Assembly: GCA_040954595.2 (NCBI GenBank)
Contig: CM082589.2
Location: forward strand, 7,440,001 to 7,504,000
Source of the DNA: Balanoglossus misakiensis
Lineage: Eukaryota; Hemichordata
DNA length: 64,000 nt
Reading direction: 5' to 3'
A program made the translations under genes and the position numbers. Each line of letters opens with the position of its first letter. Positions within the stretch are counted from its first letter, which is position 1. Below, in pieces: positions 30,785-43,538 of the stretch. The notes below the pieces were generated by a model. That model was given only the letters and a program-made list of their open reading frames with translations. It searched no databases and was not told the origin of the DNA.

Positions 30785-30945
30785 CTTTTGTAGTCACGTT
30801 GACATTGCCCTTCAGTAGAATATCATCAATGGACAAATGTGAAACTCGCACCACTTTTGCTGGAATGATGTCGGCTACTAGTATCACAGGTAATATATGG
30901 CGAGTGTCTGTCAGTATCCGCGTCCGACAATGACGTGTTCTCATT
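30785..30945 (-). other. Possible orphan exon
   Basis: On the minus strand an acceptor-like TTTCCGCAG ends at 30946 and an AAAAG|GTGAGT donor follows 30785. The open frame between them ends HLSIDDILLKGNVNVTTK, which is protein-like. It does not join in phase to the first exon of the ARM-TIR-ZU5-death gene (that join gives an immediate stop). It could be an alternative first exon, part of an unseen gene, or chance. Confidence 0.2.
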
Positions 30946-31110
30946 CTGCGGAAATGGTCATAAGGGCGTTGTGTGTGTGTGTGTTGGGGGGGGGGGCATA
31001 CATGTATATCGAAAACACGCCATATATCCCAGAAGTTCAAGTATTTCCTTATTACCTTTGTATATTTTCACCTAAATAATGACGTAACGGCTGCAGACTC
31101 GTTTCCAAAA

Positions 31111-31153
31111 ATTAATTAATTAATTAATTAATTAATTAATTAATTAATTAATT
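31111..31153. repeat. (ATTA)n microsatellite
   Basis: About ten ATTA units, self-complementary, about 615 bases upstream of the guanylyl cyclase 1 start codon. Confidence 0.95.
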
Positions 31154-31767
31154 GGTATACATATGTTACATATGTAGGCTCCTAGTAGGCCCCTATCATC
31201 GGTGCTTTAACCTTTCCGGGTTCCAAACAGTGAGCCAATTACAATAAGAATTTATGTGATTTCGCTCAAATCAGGGTTTCCTAACCCTGCTATGGTTTGC
31301 ATCATGGGAAAAAGTACTAGATGCTCATATTTGGTACTTTCTCATCTGAAACCATTTCAACATACATGTATATACAGAGCAGGCAATGTTGACAAATTTG
31401 ACCGTTTTACAGTTCTGCTGTACAGCGGGACGCCACCAACGGCCAGAAGCCCACAAATTACAGCAGTATGTTGTCGCATTCAAGTTGTCAGAAATCATGT
31501 GCAGCGTGGTGTCGATCGCCTTGCTGAAGGCTTTATTCAGAAATTTTGAGTCTGACCTCACCGCGCGTCAAGTGTGTTCTCGCCACGCGTACACTTGCAC
31601 GCCCGGATGGCGGCGTGGCTTGTAGTTCTGATCACGTGATATTTTCGAACAGACTGTGTGCGCGCGTGTGTGGACAGAACTCTTGGAACTCTCCGCCCTA
31701 CGTCACAGAATTTGTGTTCCATCAGCCATTATCACCAGAGCCGATCACGGTTCCCCTGTTTTCGGAC

Positions 31768-34700
31768 ATGGGGATTTACTCAAGGCTCAGACTGACCCTG
31801 TCAGTCACGATAGTTTTGGCGTTGTTGGTGTCGTCAGTTTCAACCACCGACGACAGCGATGACGAGAACAAAATTATACGCCTGGGGTTTTTGATTCCAA
31901 TGACCGACCCGTTCAGTGTCACGACTGATGTCATTGGCAATTCTATCGCCGGAGCCTTCGATATGGCCATAGAACGGGCTAATCAGATGGGCTTCGTTGG
32001 CGGTAAGACTGACTGACACTGGTTTTAAAGCTCTTGTAACTGTACGAGTAGAAATTGCTTCGTGTTACCTATACTTTCTGGCATATTCTCTAAAATATTG
32101 AAATACCCATACCTTTGCTATACATTTGTATCTATATTGTCGAAAAGTGAATTTCTTGTCCGGAAAATTCTCATGGAATGTTAAACGTTACAATTTTTTG
32201 GGATTGAGTCGCGAAAGCATTAAATTCACTAGAAACTATATTGAAGCCTGTTTCGATTTGTTCAATATTAATTATTATACTTCGAAATATTTTCCCGAAT
32301 CCACAATGCTTTACTTACACAGGTAATGATCGGTAGCCGTCAAAAACAATCGGCTACTTAATCTTTATTCATCGTTATTTATACCGAGAATGGGAACACT
32401 CTTCCATCCCTCCCGTGGTCCATTCTGTCGCCTACTTTCGACATTTTCCCGCCTATTTTTCAGTTACCTACATCTCGGTAGCGACGTTCACTTGGTCATT
32501 GGCTTGATGCCGTGAATGTCAGACATGAATTGGTGTGAAATTATCCGCATGTATCTTGGTTGAGAAACATTCACATTTTGAGACACAGACATATTTTCAG
32601 TCGGGCAATTTTGCTGCTAAATTATCATGAGATTTACTAATTTAATTTAATTATTAAATATCTCTCAATAATTAGGTTACCATGTTGAATACACGTGGCA
32701 GAACACCTATGCACGGATCAACAAAGGATTGCAGACGATATCCAAATACTGGCGTTACAACTTCCATGGTGTCGTTGGTCCCGGAGGATCTTGTGAATAT
32801 GAAGCTAGACAGGCATCAGTGCTTGGCCTTCCTTTAGTCGACTTTGTGAGTAGCTAAATCCTACCTTTAGTTCAATCTGATTAAAATCAGATGTAAAGTT
32901 AGGCGCGTTCTTTATTCTTGCTGATTCTTGGCTCTTCTCCTCGGAAGGGAGAACAGCCAAGACAGAGAATAGAACAGCCAAAGTCGAGAGAACAGAATCC
33001 TGAGCCAAAACTATCACCAGCGCCTAACTCCACATCTGATTTTAATCAAATTGACCTGATAAGTTGTTCATACGAGATTTTTCTTGTGATTAGAAATGGG
33101 TGTTTGGGTTCAAATTATGGCATTTCAGCCGAGTAGACCCATGGCCAACTTTTCATGCTCGAGTTTTGCGGCTGTTTCATCTTACATTCACCAAGTCAGA
33201 TATATCACTTTTAGAGTTCACAAATGTGATCCCCTCATTGACAGTTCTACGGTCTACACTCAAAATGGTAAACTCTGACCAACAAATTGCCAATTTACAA
33301 ATGTCATTAGGGGAGGGCATGAAAATGGTCTATTTAACCCTCTATCACAATTTTCTGTTGGTCATCACTTATAAAACGTAGAATATATACAAGCCCCCAA
33401 TCGCTATCTATATCTAAAAAAATCTCGTCCAGTTCTCACTTGGTTCGGATATGAATGTGCTTATTAATTCGTTGGTCTTGCCCCATCCCAAGCGTTGAAA
33501 TCATATCAAACCACCATCTTATTTCAGTTTTGTGACGACAGCGTGGTATCGGACAAAACAGTTTACAAGACCTTCGCCAGAACCAAGCCAGCCAACTCGG
33601 AAGTGGCCAACGCCATTGTTGAGGTCTTCAAACAATTTGCATGGACACGCTGCAGCATCGTCAGCTCGGACGATCCCAATTTCGTCGGCATCACCGACAT
33701 GGTTCTCACGCTGTTCCAAGACAACGGGATCGAGGTCACCAATCACCACACCTTCCCGGGCAGTTACGTCCCGAACTACTTCATCTACAAGTACGACGAG
33801 TGGAATGACGTCATCGCGAGATTGCGGAAAACAACTCGCAGTAAGTTTCTTGATATCCACGTTCAGTTTAGCCTCGCTTAGGTACATTTTGGGGGGAAGT
33901 CAACACAATTTTCACTTCTGGAGCACGTGATTACTGACAGTTAAGAACAGCAGATAAATTACCCTGGATGATCAGTTTGACTTTTAAAGGTCAAATGTCA
34001 AAAATCAAAAGATTCCGATTAGACAGGATCAACTTTCTCTCTGTAAAGTGTCATATGCAAATTGCAAAAACCGAGAATTTTGAAAAAACAAACATAAAAT
34101 TACAATCACACACAGGGCTAATAAACAATAGCTTGACTTCCAAGATTATAGTTGTACAAACACCTCACATTTAGGCAGTTCCCCACCTAAATGATACTTG
34201 ACGGTCGGTACCATGTAATCTTGAAATGCGCACGCGCGACGTTTTGCATCATAATTTATGCTAATCATCTGGGAATCCACAACAAAAAGTCGTGTGTTTT
34301 GTTGTTTATATTAATTTCATCTCTTTTAAATCTCTCTAATAGTCTATCTGTTCATCGGCAAAATAATTCACCACCGCGACTTCCTCTTACACCTGTATCG
34401 TGCCGGAGTTTTTGACAATCAAGACACAATGATAGTGGCCACATCCGTTGAACACAGGTACTTAGGGCTGCAAGGTTACGCACTAGGTAATGGCAAAAAA
34501 TTATATCGCTTGATTTCGGTTAATTGTGGTGGCCCATATTTGTTGTTTGGTCGGCTGAAGTATGCACTATGATTGGTACAGGCTCATCTCATATATACCG
34601 AATGTATCTTTAGTTCATAATTAGGCGTTGTTTTGTTGAATGCGAATGTTTTTCAGAAGCCATGAGACATTTTCTATGATAATAGCATTTTATTCAGATG

Positions 34701-35208
34701 AAATGTCATTTAGTTTATTTTTGTGTGTGAAAAGTTGCCCATCCGAGTGGAACGTCGGTACACCTCTCTATGGGAGTGTATCCCCCGGGGTGCTTTAGAG
34801 ACGCTCCGTATATACACATCTCTATGGGAGTGTATCCCCCGGGATATTTTAGAGACGCACCATATCCCATCTGTTTTTAAAAATATTTTGAGAGTCGAAA
34901 TTTGGACGTTTTGTGTATTTTTTTTTCAGGATGGTATGATGCAGAAGATGATGACCTTGCCAAAGAAATTCTCAAATATTCACTGATGATTGAATTCCGT
35001 CAACCCCTTGCTGATTTTGATGTGTATAATGCATTTGCAGAAGACTATGCACGAAGGACCCAGTATGTCTTCGGTGGAGATGGTTATGGAAGCGTAAGAT
35101 GCTCAAAATTGTTCAGTACATTCCTTTATCAACGTCATCGATCAATGTGGGTCTAAATCCCCTTGCGGTGGTGGTTGCGGCGACGGCGGCGGTGGTGATG
35201 ATGATGAC

Positions 35209-35246
<38 letters not shown>

Positions 35247-38200
35247 CTGACAAATCTACCGACAAAGATGCCCGTGGTTACCCCCCCCCCCACCAGATTT
35301 GACTCAATTTTATCCACGGTCTATGGTCTTTCATAACACAGTATGATTATTTCGACTACGACATGTTTTAATGTGTTTTGTGGTATTTTCTTTTTCCCCA
35401 CCAGACTGACAATAAGGCTTACTTTCTGTACGACGCCGCAATGCAGTTATGCCGGGCGATGAATTCAACACTTCTTGAAGGCGGCAATATTGCAGACGCA
35501 TCGACTGTAATGTCGCATATCTTCAATAGTACATATCGTAGTAAGTTAACATTATGACTTTGTATGTAAGCCTGGCCATCATAACATTTACGTGTATCAC
35601 AGCGCAACGTGAAAACAAATTCACCCTCACAGTTAGAACACGTAGCTTGCTTTGAATCAAAATCATAATGTTAGCGTCTTTGTCGAGGTAAATCTCTGTG
35701 AGTGTGTGTATGATGCCCTTAGTTTGCAAGCTAACCGATCGTTCAATCCGCTCGCTGGTATAGGTCCGCCTGGGTACAGTCTCCATGGACGTTCCGCGAA
35801 AAAACATAGTTTGGCTAAGGGATTATGCAACAAAACGCTGCATGGCATAGTTTGACTTGATATTTAGCGCTAATGTTGACAAATCTGATTCAATCTCAGG
35901 TGAGTTTGGCCGAGAGTCTTTCATCAACCAAGACGGCGACGCAGTCGGTGTGTACGACCTGAAATCCTGGCGATTATACGATATGCTGACTCACTTCCAT
36001 TTCGGCAAATACTTCGACGAGGAACTTCAGATCGGTGTCGACTACGGAATGGTGCCAATTGCGCAGGTAGCAAAAGATCCGCGCACACAAGAATGGGTCA
36101 GTATGTCCTGAAACTTTATTATCCCGGGCCCGTTTTCAATTGCCTACTGGGGGCGGTAGACGCAAGAAGCGTATAATTTGTGTTGGAAGTGCAGCTTTAA
36201 TGACTTGTTCAATAATTCACGTAAGACTTCGTAAACACATACACGTCCAATGGATCGACAAAATTACATATACCTATACTTATGCCTTCTTTATAAACTT
36301 TTATCTAAACGCAGAAGGGCTTCGCATCACATAAACATCCAATATCAATAAGAACGAATGCGAGATCAAGGAATCGAAAATTACCCCTTTAAGATTTCTA
36401 TGACTGTGGTTTGGACTGTATTGTTGGTAAGGTGACCCGCATATTTATTTCAAACATTTTATTTGGATGAAAATTCACACAAATTTGCTTGCAGATATAT
36501 GACGACACGGTGTATGGTGGAACCATCCAGTGGCCCGGTGGTCAGATTCCGTTAGATATGCCAACGTGTGGTTTCTATGGTGAACTCTGCCCGTGTAAGT
36601 ATATGCAATATTTTTTCTCAGCTGTGAAATAACACTAAAGGTGGCTTCATTGTTCAGATTATTACAGTGTACATGTACATGTAGTGAAATAATTTTTGAA
36701 AATATTTACGGAAAATCGAATACATGCACCAATGGGAAAATAAACACCATTTTAAATTAAATTAAAGTAACGTAAATGTTGATGTCAACCCTAGTGAAAG
36801 GACGATACGAAAATAATAAGTTGGGAAGACCTGGATTCTACTAAAGTCTGAATTTGATTAAATTATGAGAAGTTTAGAACTGAATTTCGAGGCACATGCT
36901 ACAAAACAACAACAATTAACAACAGCGACAAAATTAAGCTAATATTTTCGTGCTTTAAAACTAATTCAATGTTTCATTTTCATCCGCAGCTCTCAACCTC
37001 ACACTGATAATCGTGTTACCTTTGTGCATCGTGATTTTCTGCATTTGTCTCGTCACATTTTATATCTACAGGTAAGAATGGTTAAAACTTTATTAAATTG
37101 AAGCGGATGTTAATATGGCTGTTTGTAACCATCTCCAGTTAATGTACAATCATACTTAGGTATGTTGGGTTGACATATTTTGATTGTTGTTTTATCAGAA
37201 AGCGGAAGTACGAGGCTGAACTTGACAGCGTTGTGTGGAAGATCCATTGGGATGATCTGAATATCAGAGGCGGACACAGAAAATCACAGGCGTTTTCCAT
37301 GAAGAGTATGGTGAGTTCTGCATTCATTGGATAACATATCATGTTTGAATACGACAGTAGTACTTGCGGGTAAAATACATGGAGTATCACTGGGTTTTGG
37401 TCTTTTACCGGTCGCTTATCATCGAACGCAGTGTGAAAAACGAGAAATACTAATTATCATTTTTGGATTTTATGTTATCGGAAATGTGGATCCAGCAAAA
37501 ATATAAAACATTGAGAGAATAAATTATCAACGAAAATAAAATTTAACAGCAGATCATCAAAATCTGACAAAGATGTTACTAATGTAGATCTGGTTTCTTT
37601 GACAACAGCTAATGAGCACAGTGTCGCTGATACACAACCAGGAGGTACAGCAAATATTTGCCAAGATCGCAAACTACAAGGTATGTTATATTTTACCGAC
37701 GTAGAAAGAAGACTTGCCATTACATGTACTGGTAAAACGAGGTGTCGAAATGTCTCCAAACTTGAGGCTATGTAGAGATTTTTGTGCGAAATCGCAGTGA
37801 TACTCGTGCACTGCATATAAACTCATACAAACTCGTTTTCTTAACAAAATCTTGCGTACGGACAGGTTACAAGCACATTCAAGCAACAGTTGCTATAAAT
37901 ACTGATAACTTGTTATTTTTTACTTGATTCCCAAAGCTTATTGAGGAATTCTCTAGAATCTGTAACCTCACTACGCCTTATAAGAATGTAATATTACGAT
38001 GACAACATAAGCCGGAATAGTGAAGTTGTCGACAAATATTGTACCGACACACGTGTGATGTATTCAATCATTTTGTTCTTTAGGGTAACATCTGTGCTAT
38101 CAAACCGGTCAACAAACACCATATTGACGTCAACAGGAATGTACGAAAAGAACTGAAGGAGGTATGAATGTTCCGTTCGATATTTTTTTTAATGACGTAA

Positions 38201-41200
38201 TCAATTGGCCGTCAGCACTACTAGTAGATGGCCCTTAGAAACCAAAGCCCGCTGTCCGTGGTCTTGGTTCGATTGTCTACAACAACGTTTTACATGTAAC
38301 ATGATGAGAGAAAATTATTTGGAGTTTATATGTTGTTGTTGTTGTGTACGGTTTATTCATTGCACATTCCCTACGCATATATAACACAAACGATAATCAA
38401 GTTGGAAGATCTTGCATATGGTTCTTTTCTGCAACAAATGCCAAGCGAGAACGGTAAGCAAGTAAAGTGTGTGATCATATCAGGATTGAGTAACAAGGGA
38501 AGAAATGAGGTTTTTTTGCTCGTCTGCCAGCTTTTAACTGTAAAATGACGAATAACGAATATTCTCTAACCTTCAGATGCGGGATATGCATCACGACAAC
38601 GTGAACAAATTCATCGGCGCATGCGTGGATCGTCACCACATTTGCATACTGATGGAGTACTGTCCCAAAGGCAGCTTACAGGTAAGGTTACTGAGTACGA
38701 CCAGGGATTTACAAAACACGCTTTGTCTCGCAAACACAGTTTATTTCAATGCACGATGCCCATTTATAAACAGAATAGTCACAAGGCGTATTGCATGATG
38801 GGAAAACTAACAAACTAACATAATAAATCCTCGCATGACATCGCATTGCACCTCACCACCATATTACATCAGACTTATCATCAGGGTCTGACAATTCGGT
38901 TGTCCCAGCCCCAACGGACTGATAATCAGTTTAATTTTTATCTATGGTAACACTCGCGGTAGTCCACGGACCAAGATTTGGTAAACTGAATATATTGATT
39001 TCAAACAAACAAAAATGCAAAGGTCTAAATGTGGACGTAATATTTTTTGCATGTCATTAACATAAAGGTAAACTGGTCTGAGTCTACATAATAATATAAT
39101 TACTTGGGTACTCAAGCTGAGGTATTAAGGGCCAGTGAATATATTGCCCACGGGGAATCATTGGGGAAACTTATAGGTTCTGTCCCGTCGACACAAATAT
39201 CGTTCCCTAAAATAATATCGTATGGGAACCCAGATACAGATCAACATGTAACGGGTCATTCTCATCATGTGTATTATAAATATTAAATTTCTTCCACTCA
39301 CATACAACAATGACCATGGTTCATATTTTCCCCGTAGGACATCCTTGAAAACGATGACATCAAGTTGGAGAACATGTTTCTGGCATCTCTAATTTCCGAT
39401 TTGATGAAAGGGATGATCTACATTCACAACAGCGCCATCAGGTCTCATGGAAATCTCAAATCATCCAACTGTGTTGTCGACCATCGTTGGGTTTTACAGA
39501 TCACGGACTACGGACTTCATGAGTTCAAAAAGGGTCAGCTTATGGAAGACGACAGTGACTACGCAACATATAGCAGTGAGTATAAAAGTTTGAGAGGATG
39601 CAAAACAAACAATTTGGTTACATTTACTTTATCGTAATAATTTGCTAGTGACGGAACAACACATCCGGATGCACGGTCGGATATCGTGTCTCTGTAAGAT
39701 CTCATTCCCCAGCATGTCAACCAAAAATAGTGCGGGTGTCAGCTGTCGTCTGCGGCGACAAAAATGTAAAATTTCTGCCACATAAATGTATTTACGCTAA
39801 CAGTAACGGTGTGCGTGGGTACGGGTAAAACGATGATTGCGCAGTCATAGCAAAGGAACTCTAAAATATGTCCGTCAAATATAATCGCGGAAAATGCACA
39901 AACTGTAAACTACAAGAATGCGCCTTACCGTCAGCTTGCATAATTTTTTCGCAATCTGAGGCCGATTTGCTTGAATATATGATGTCTAAAGCGAAAATGG
40001 TATTCAAAGCTGATGTGTAACCGGAATAGCAATTTGCTGGCTTCTTGAATGAAATAAATCACTGTGACATTGTTCTTTTATTTTATTTTTCACAGAACTA
40101 CTTTGGACGGCCCCTGAACACCTCCGCCAAGGAAAACACATGACACCGGGCGGATCACAGAAGGGTGACGTGTATTCCTTCTCCATCATCCTCCAGGAAA
40201 TCTACGCACGCGCACAACCTTATCACCTCAATGAAGAAGATCCTAAAGGTTAGTAAACGCTTTATTGACAGGTTTTGATTATGGGTGTCTGCAATTAATG
40301 ATATGGCTGCCTGTCCGTCCATCCACACACACACACCCCACACACAGACACATACATGTACACACATGATACATACATACGCCCACGCAACCACCGAACC
40401 AACCACCGGCTCACCAACACACCCACCGAAGCGTCCGTCCGTCCAATCTATGGCTTGGTTTTATCTTTTTCTAAACAGAAATTATCAAAAAGGTGAAAGC
40501 CGGCCTAGATCCACCGTTTCGCCCAGATGTAAGTTACGTGAACGAAGTTGCTCCCGAATGTGTCCTGTCTGTGATGAGAGAATGTTGGCTAGAAATCCCC
40601 GAGAATCGTCCTGATTTTATGCATACAAGACAGATGTTGAAACCATTGCAGGAAGGACTGTAAGTCTCTTACGTCATTTTATTGCATAATCAATTAAGAC
40701 AAGACCACAAGAAGACAATGAGGACTACAATTAGTCTTCTTGTCATCTTTAATTCTTAACTGACATAATATTTTGAAAATCATATTAGATTTATTTATTC
40801 TATGATATCATATGATATAATCATTTCTTCAGTTTGCATGTGTTTTAACATCAAAAACTCATATTTTTAACACAGGCATTTCTATTGATGTAAACAAAGA
40901 CATGCGCAAGAATAGGGAAGCAAATGCTCAACAGTCAGCTGTGCAGCGCATACATTTTGTGTATGCCGCTTTGACATGTTTAAAATTATTACCTAAAGCG
41001 TAGATGATTTTTTTCATTTAAACGTCTAACGCCTATTTACATGTATTAGGGAAACGGTTGTCGGCTATGTATGGCAACAAACTCTCTCATGTCCTAGTTA
41101 CATTTCCTTTATTTACACTGCAGAAAATCGAATATCCTGGACAACATGATTGCGTTGATGGAACGGTACACAAACAATTTGGAGGAATTGATTGAAGAGC

Positions 41201-43538
41201 GGACCGAAGACGTAAAACAAGAAAAGCGGAAAATCGATTCCTTGTTAAACCGTATGCTGCCACCGTGAGTCACACGAAATCCTTTAACCCTTTCAACCCC
41301 TGTTCCCTCTATAGAGGTCCAACTTTACCATAGAAAACAATGGATATGGACCAAACCATGGTGGTGAAGGGCTTAAATCAAAATGGTAGATTTGTCGTTC
41401 TGTGTGGAGACAAACAAAAGTGTGTGTTTCTCTGGTATGGTTTATTTTATACTCGCTACAGAAATGTCTTAGTGATAACCCAGGGGTTACCATGGTGATA
41501 TTGTTATTTGACTCCCTGTTGCTTTATTTAGGTCAATTTCGCGCCAATTGATGAAGGGTGTCCAGGTTGAACCGGAAGTTTACGAAACTGTCACCATCTT
41601 TTTCTCCGACATAGTTGGCTTCACCAAGTTGTCAGCAGCGAGTACACCAATACAGGTGGGTTCGAAAGTCTTACCCCGTGTACCCAATTAGGGAAATATT
41701 TTCATTTGGGTCGACCCAAATGCAGAGCAATAGCGTAGGGAGTTTTAAAGCAAATTTTAACTTTCGCTATATATCCGTCTCTCGCAGTATATTAAACAGA
41801 CCATTTCCGAACTCCACGAGATCCTGCGAGATCTCGCGTGGCTATGCTCTTCATATGGGAGGACACTCACATGTGACACAGGAAACCTATTGCAGTTTCA
41901 TACAAAGCTATCTTTGTATTAACCCGTAGCTATGGTAATTAAACAAGTCTCGCGAGATCTCGCAAATGTTCTCCTTTCTGTCGTTTCAGGTTGTAAATAT
42001 GCTGAACAGCCTGTACACGTTGTTTGATTCGATCATCGCCAACTATGACGTCTACAAGGTCGAAACCATCGGCGACGCTTACGTCTTGGTGTCCGGTCTG
42101 CCAATCAGGAACGGGATTCAACACGCAGGACAGATCGCCTCCGCATCCTGGCACCTTCTGGAAGGAGTACAACGTTACGTTGTGCCACATCGAGCGGGAG
42201 AGTCGCTTCAGTTGAGGATTGGAATTCACACTGGTACTTTATATCCTTGTTCGAATTTAACATTTCACCCCCATTTCACTGTATAAAGGTCCAGCGTTGT
42301 TATTGAAAACAGTGGAGTTGGACCAAACCATGGCGGCGAAAGGGTTAAATTGAATTAGACCTCGAGAAGCCTGGTTGATATTGTCGTAGGAACAGAGATG
42401 AAGTCATTCACACAACAGCGTTGTATCAAAATGAAAACATCACAAGAGAAAGATGGGTCGATAATGATCGGTAAAACTAATTAGGTTGATGCTTGTATTT
42501 TACTTTTGCAGGATTTTGTGTGGCTGGTGTAGTTGGTTTGAAGATGCCTCGTTATTGCCTGTTCGGAGACGCTGTCAATGCTGCAGCACGTATGGAATCA
42601 CATGGATTGCGTAAGTTTCATTTCCCAAACTCATAATGGAGGCACGTCTTGTCCATCATCATCAAGTGTAAACAAAAGATCCGTGTTAGTGATGTGATAT
42701 GACGTGATGTGATAAAATGCAATGCAAAATTCTCCGAGAACAGAACAACGGAAACCAACTAAGGCATTCCCTGAATCTGCATGTAGAATTGTCCTCAGAA
42801 ATGACATCATCGATAATGCATGAATCTCAAACCAAAGCATTTGGTGATGACAACTCAATTTGTTTTGCATAAATTCTACTGCGTGTGAGCATAAAAATAA
42901 GTCAGTATGTTAGTATTTAATTCGATTTTATCTCACCAATGTTTGTGGTTATCTCAACAGCCATGAAAGTCCATGTTAGTCCAGAATGTAAGGCCCTGTT
43001 GGACCAGATAGGTGGTTACACTTTGGAAGAAAGGGGAATTGTGGATATCCAGGTAATCGTTTACTGTTGTTGCATTCTTCTGACGCTATAATCCTAAGGA
43101 AGGACAGACTTTTAAACAATGATATTACTTGGGATATTGTACTTATTGAGATCTCAATTGATAAATTTGCGGGAAAATGTTTCGAAAATCAGACACACGG
43201 ACTGCAAATACTACAGCTGCCAAAATCATACATCGAGAATATTGGATATTGTCATAATTCTAGATATCCTAACATACATTGCTGACTGAAATTATTTGTC
43301 AATAATTGATGGCATCGTCAGTGAAGGATGTATTGTAGAAAATTAAAAAAAAAACAAAAGTGTTCCTACATTGGCCACACTTGCTGAAGTTGTATTGATT
43401 GCAGATATACACTTACTAATAAAATGCTTTCGTCTTACACTCTGACAGGGTACTGGTGAAATTACCACATACTGGATGGTCGATCAAGATCCAAGTTATA
43501 AAGTCGAAAAAATTAAAATTCCCCATCAAACAGCATAA
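31768..43538 (+). CDS. Receptor guanylyl cyclase 1 (natriuretic-peptide-receptor type)
   Basis: There are 22 exons: 31768-32002, 32676-32845, 33528-33840, 34343-34486, 34930-35093, 35405-35540, 35900-36096, 36495-36594, 36990-37071, 37199-37310, 37609-37680, 38084-38161, 38577-38681, 39338-39575, 40096-40248, 40479-40659, 41124-41264, 41532-41655, 41990-42233, 42512-42610, 42961-43052 and 43449-43538. All are in phase and give 1089 aa. Order of domains: signal peptide (about 1-26), extracellular ligand-binding domain of the ANF-receptor type, one membrane helix (about 490-512), kinase-homology domain with HGNLK (673-677) where active kinases have HRD, helical linker (about 827-873), and class III cyclase domain. 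Catalytic features are intact: metal-binding D900 (FFSDIVGFT) and D944 (ETIGDAY), guanine-selecting E940 and C1012, and N1019 and R1023. It should convert GTP to cGMP on ligand binding at the plasma membrane. The start is the ATG that opens the signal peptide. The ligand cannot be told. Confidence 0.93.
32873..33053. mobile_element. MITE family C, longer member
   Basis: The ends CAATCTGATTAAAATCAGAT and ATCTGATTTTAATCAAATTG are those of the palindromic element at 25300-25411, but the 181-bp interior differs and is only weakly self-complementary. No clean target duplication remains. It lies in intron 2 of guanylyl cyclase 1. Confidence 0.8.
34762..34858. repeat. Two-copy tandem repeat, about 60 bp
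   Basis: TCTCTATGGGAGTGTATCCC followed by CCGGG and TTTTAGAGACGC-type sequence occurs twice in a row in intron 4 of guanylyl cyclase 1. Confidence 0.8.
35196..35245. repeat. (GAT)n microsatellite
   Basis: About 16 GAT units with one GAC interruption, in intron 5 of guanylyl cyclase 1. Confidence 0.95.
41284..41376. mobile_element. Short TTAA-type MITE, family E, copy 1
   Basis: It opens TTAACCCTTTCAACCCC and closes GGTGGTGAAGGGCTTAA. The inner block has AGGTCCAACTTTACCA and GGACCAAACCATGG. It lies in intron 17 of guanylyl cyclase 1. Related copies are at 42257-42348, 44866-44950 (eroded) and 46991-47014 (one end). Confidence 0.75.
41805..41965. repeat. Repeat element bounded by two GCGAGATCTCGC palindromes
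   Basis: The 12-bp palindrome occurs at 41826-41837 and 41952-41963. The left border block (ATTTCCGAACTC...GCGAGATCTCGCGTG) matches the reverse complement of about 14900-14955. The right border block matches about 16450-16550. This looks like one transposable family with full and partial copies. It lies in intron 18 of guanylyl cyclase 1. Confidence 0.6.
42257..42348. mobile_element. Short TTAA-type MITE, family E, copy 2
   Basis: TTAA flanks lie at 42257-42260 and 42345-42348. The inner block (AAAGGTCCAGCGTTG, TTGGACCAAACCATGG, GGCGAAAGGGTTAA) matches copy 1 at 41284-41376. It lies in intron 19 of guanylyl cyclase 1. Confidence 0.75.

Larger units (their letters stand above)
28071..31767. 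other. Intergenic region between divergent genes
   Basis: This holds the 5' flanks of the minus-strand ARM-TIR-ZU5-death gene and the plus-strand guanylyl cyclase 1. It contains a family A MITE (29331-29510), an (AATT)n run (31111-31153), short G runs (29437-29450, 30985-30994) and one doubtful minus-strand exon (30785-30945). CpG-containing sequence increases near 31560-31760, just before the cyclase start. I see no other gene. Confidence 0.5.

Noticed and set aside
30613-30933. 106-codon plus-strand frame
   Set aside because: Complement of the minus-strand exon candidate and without domain features or splice support.
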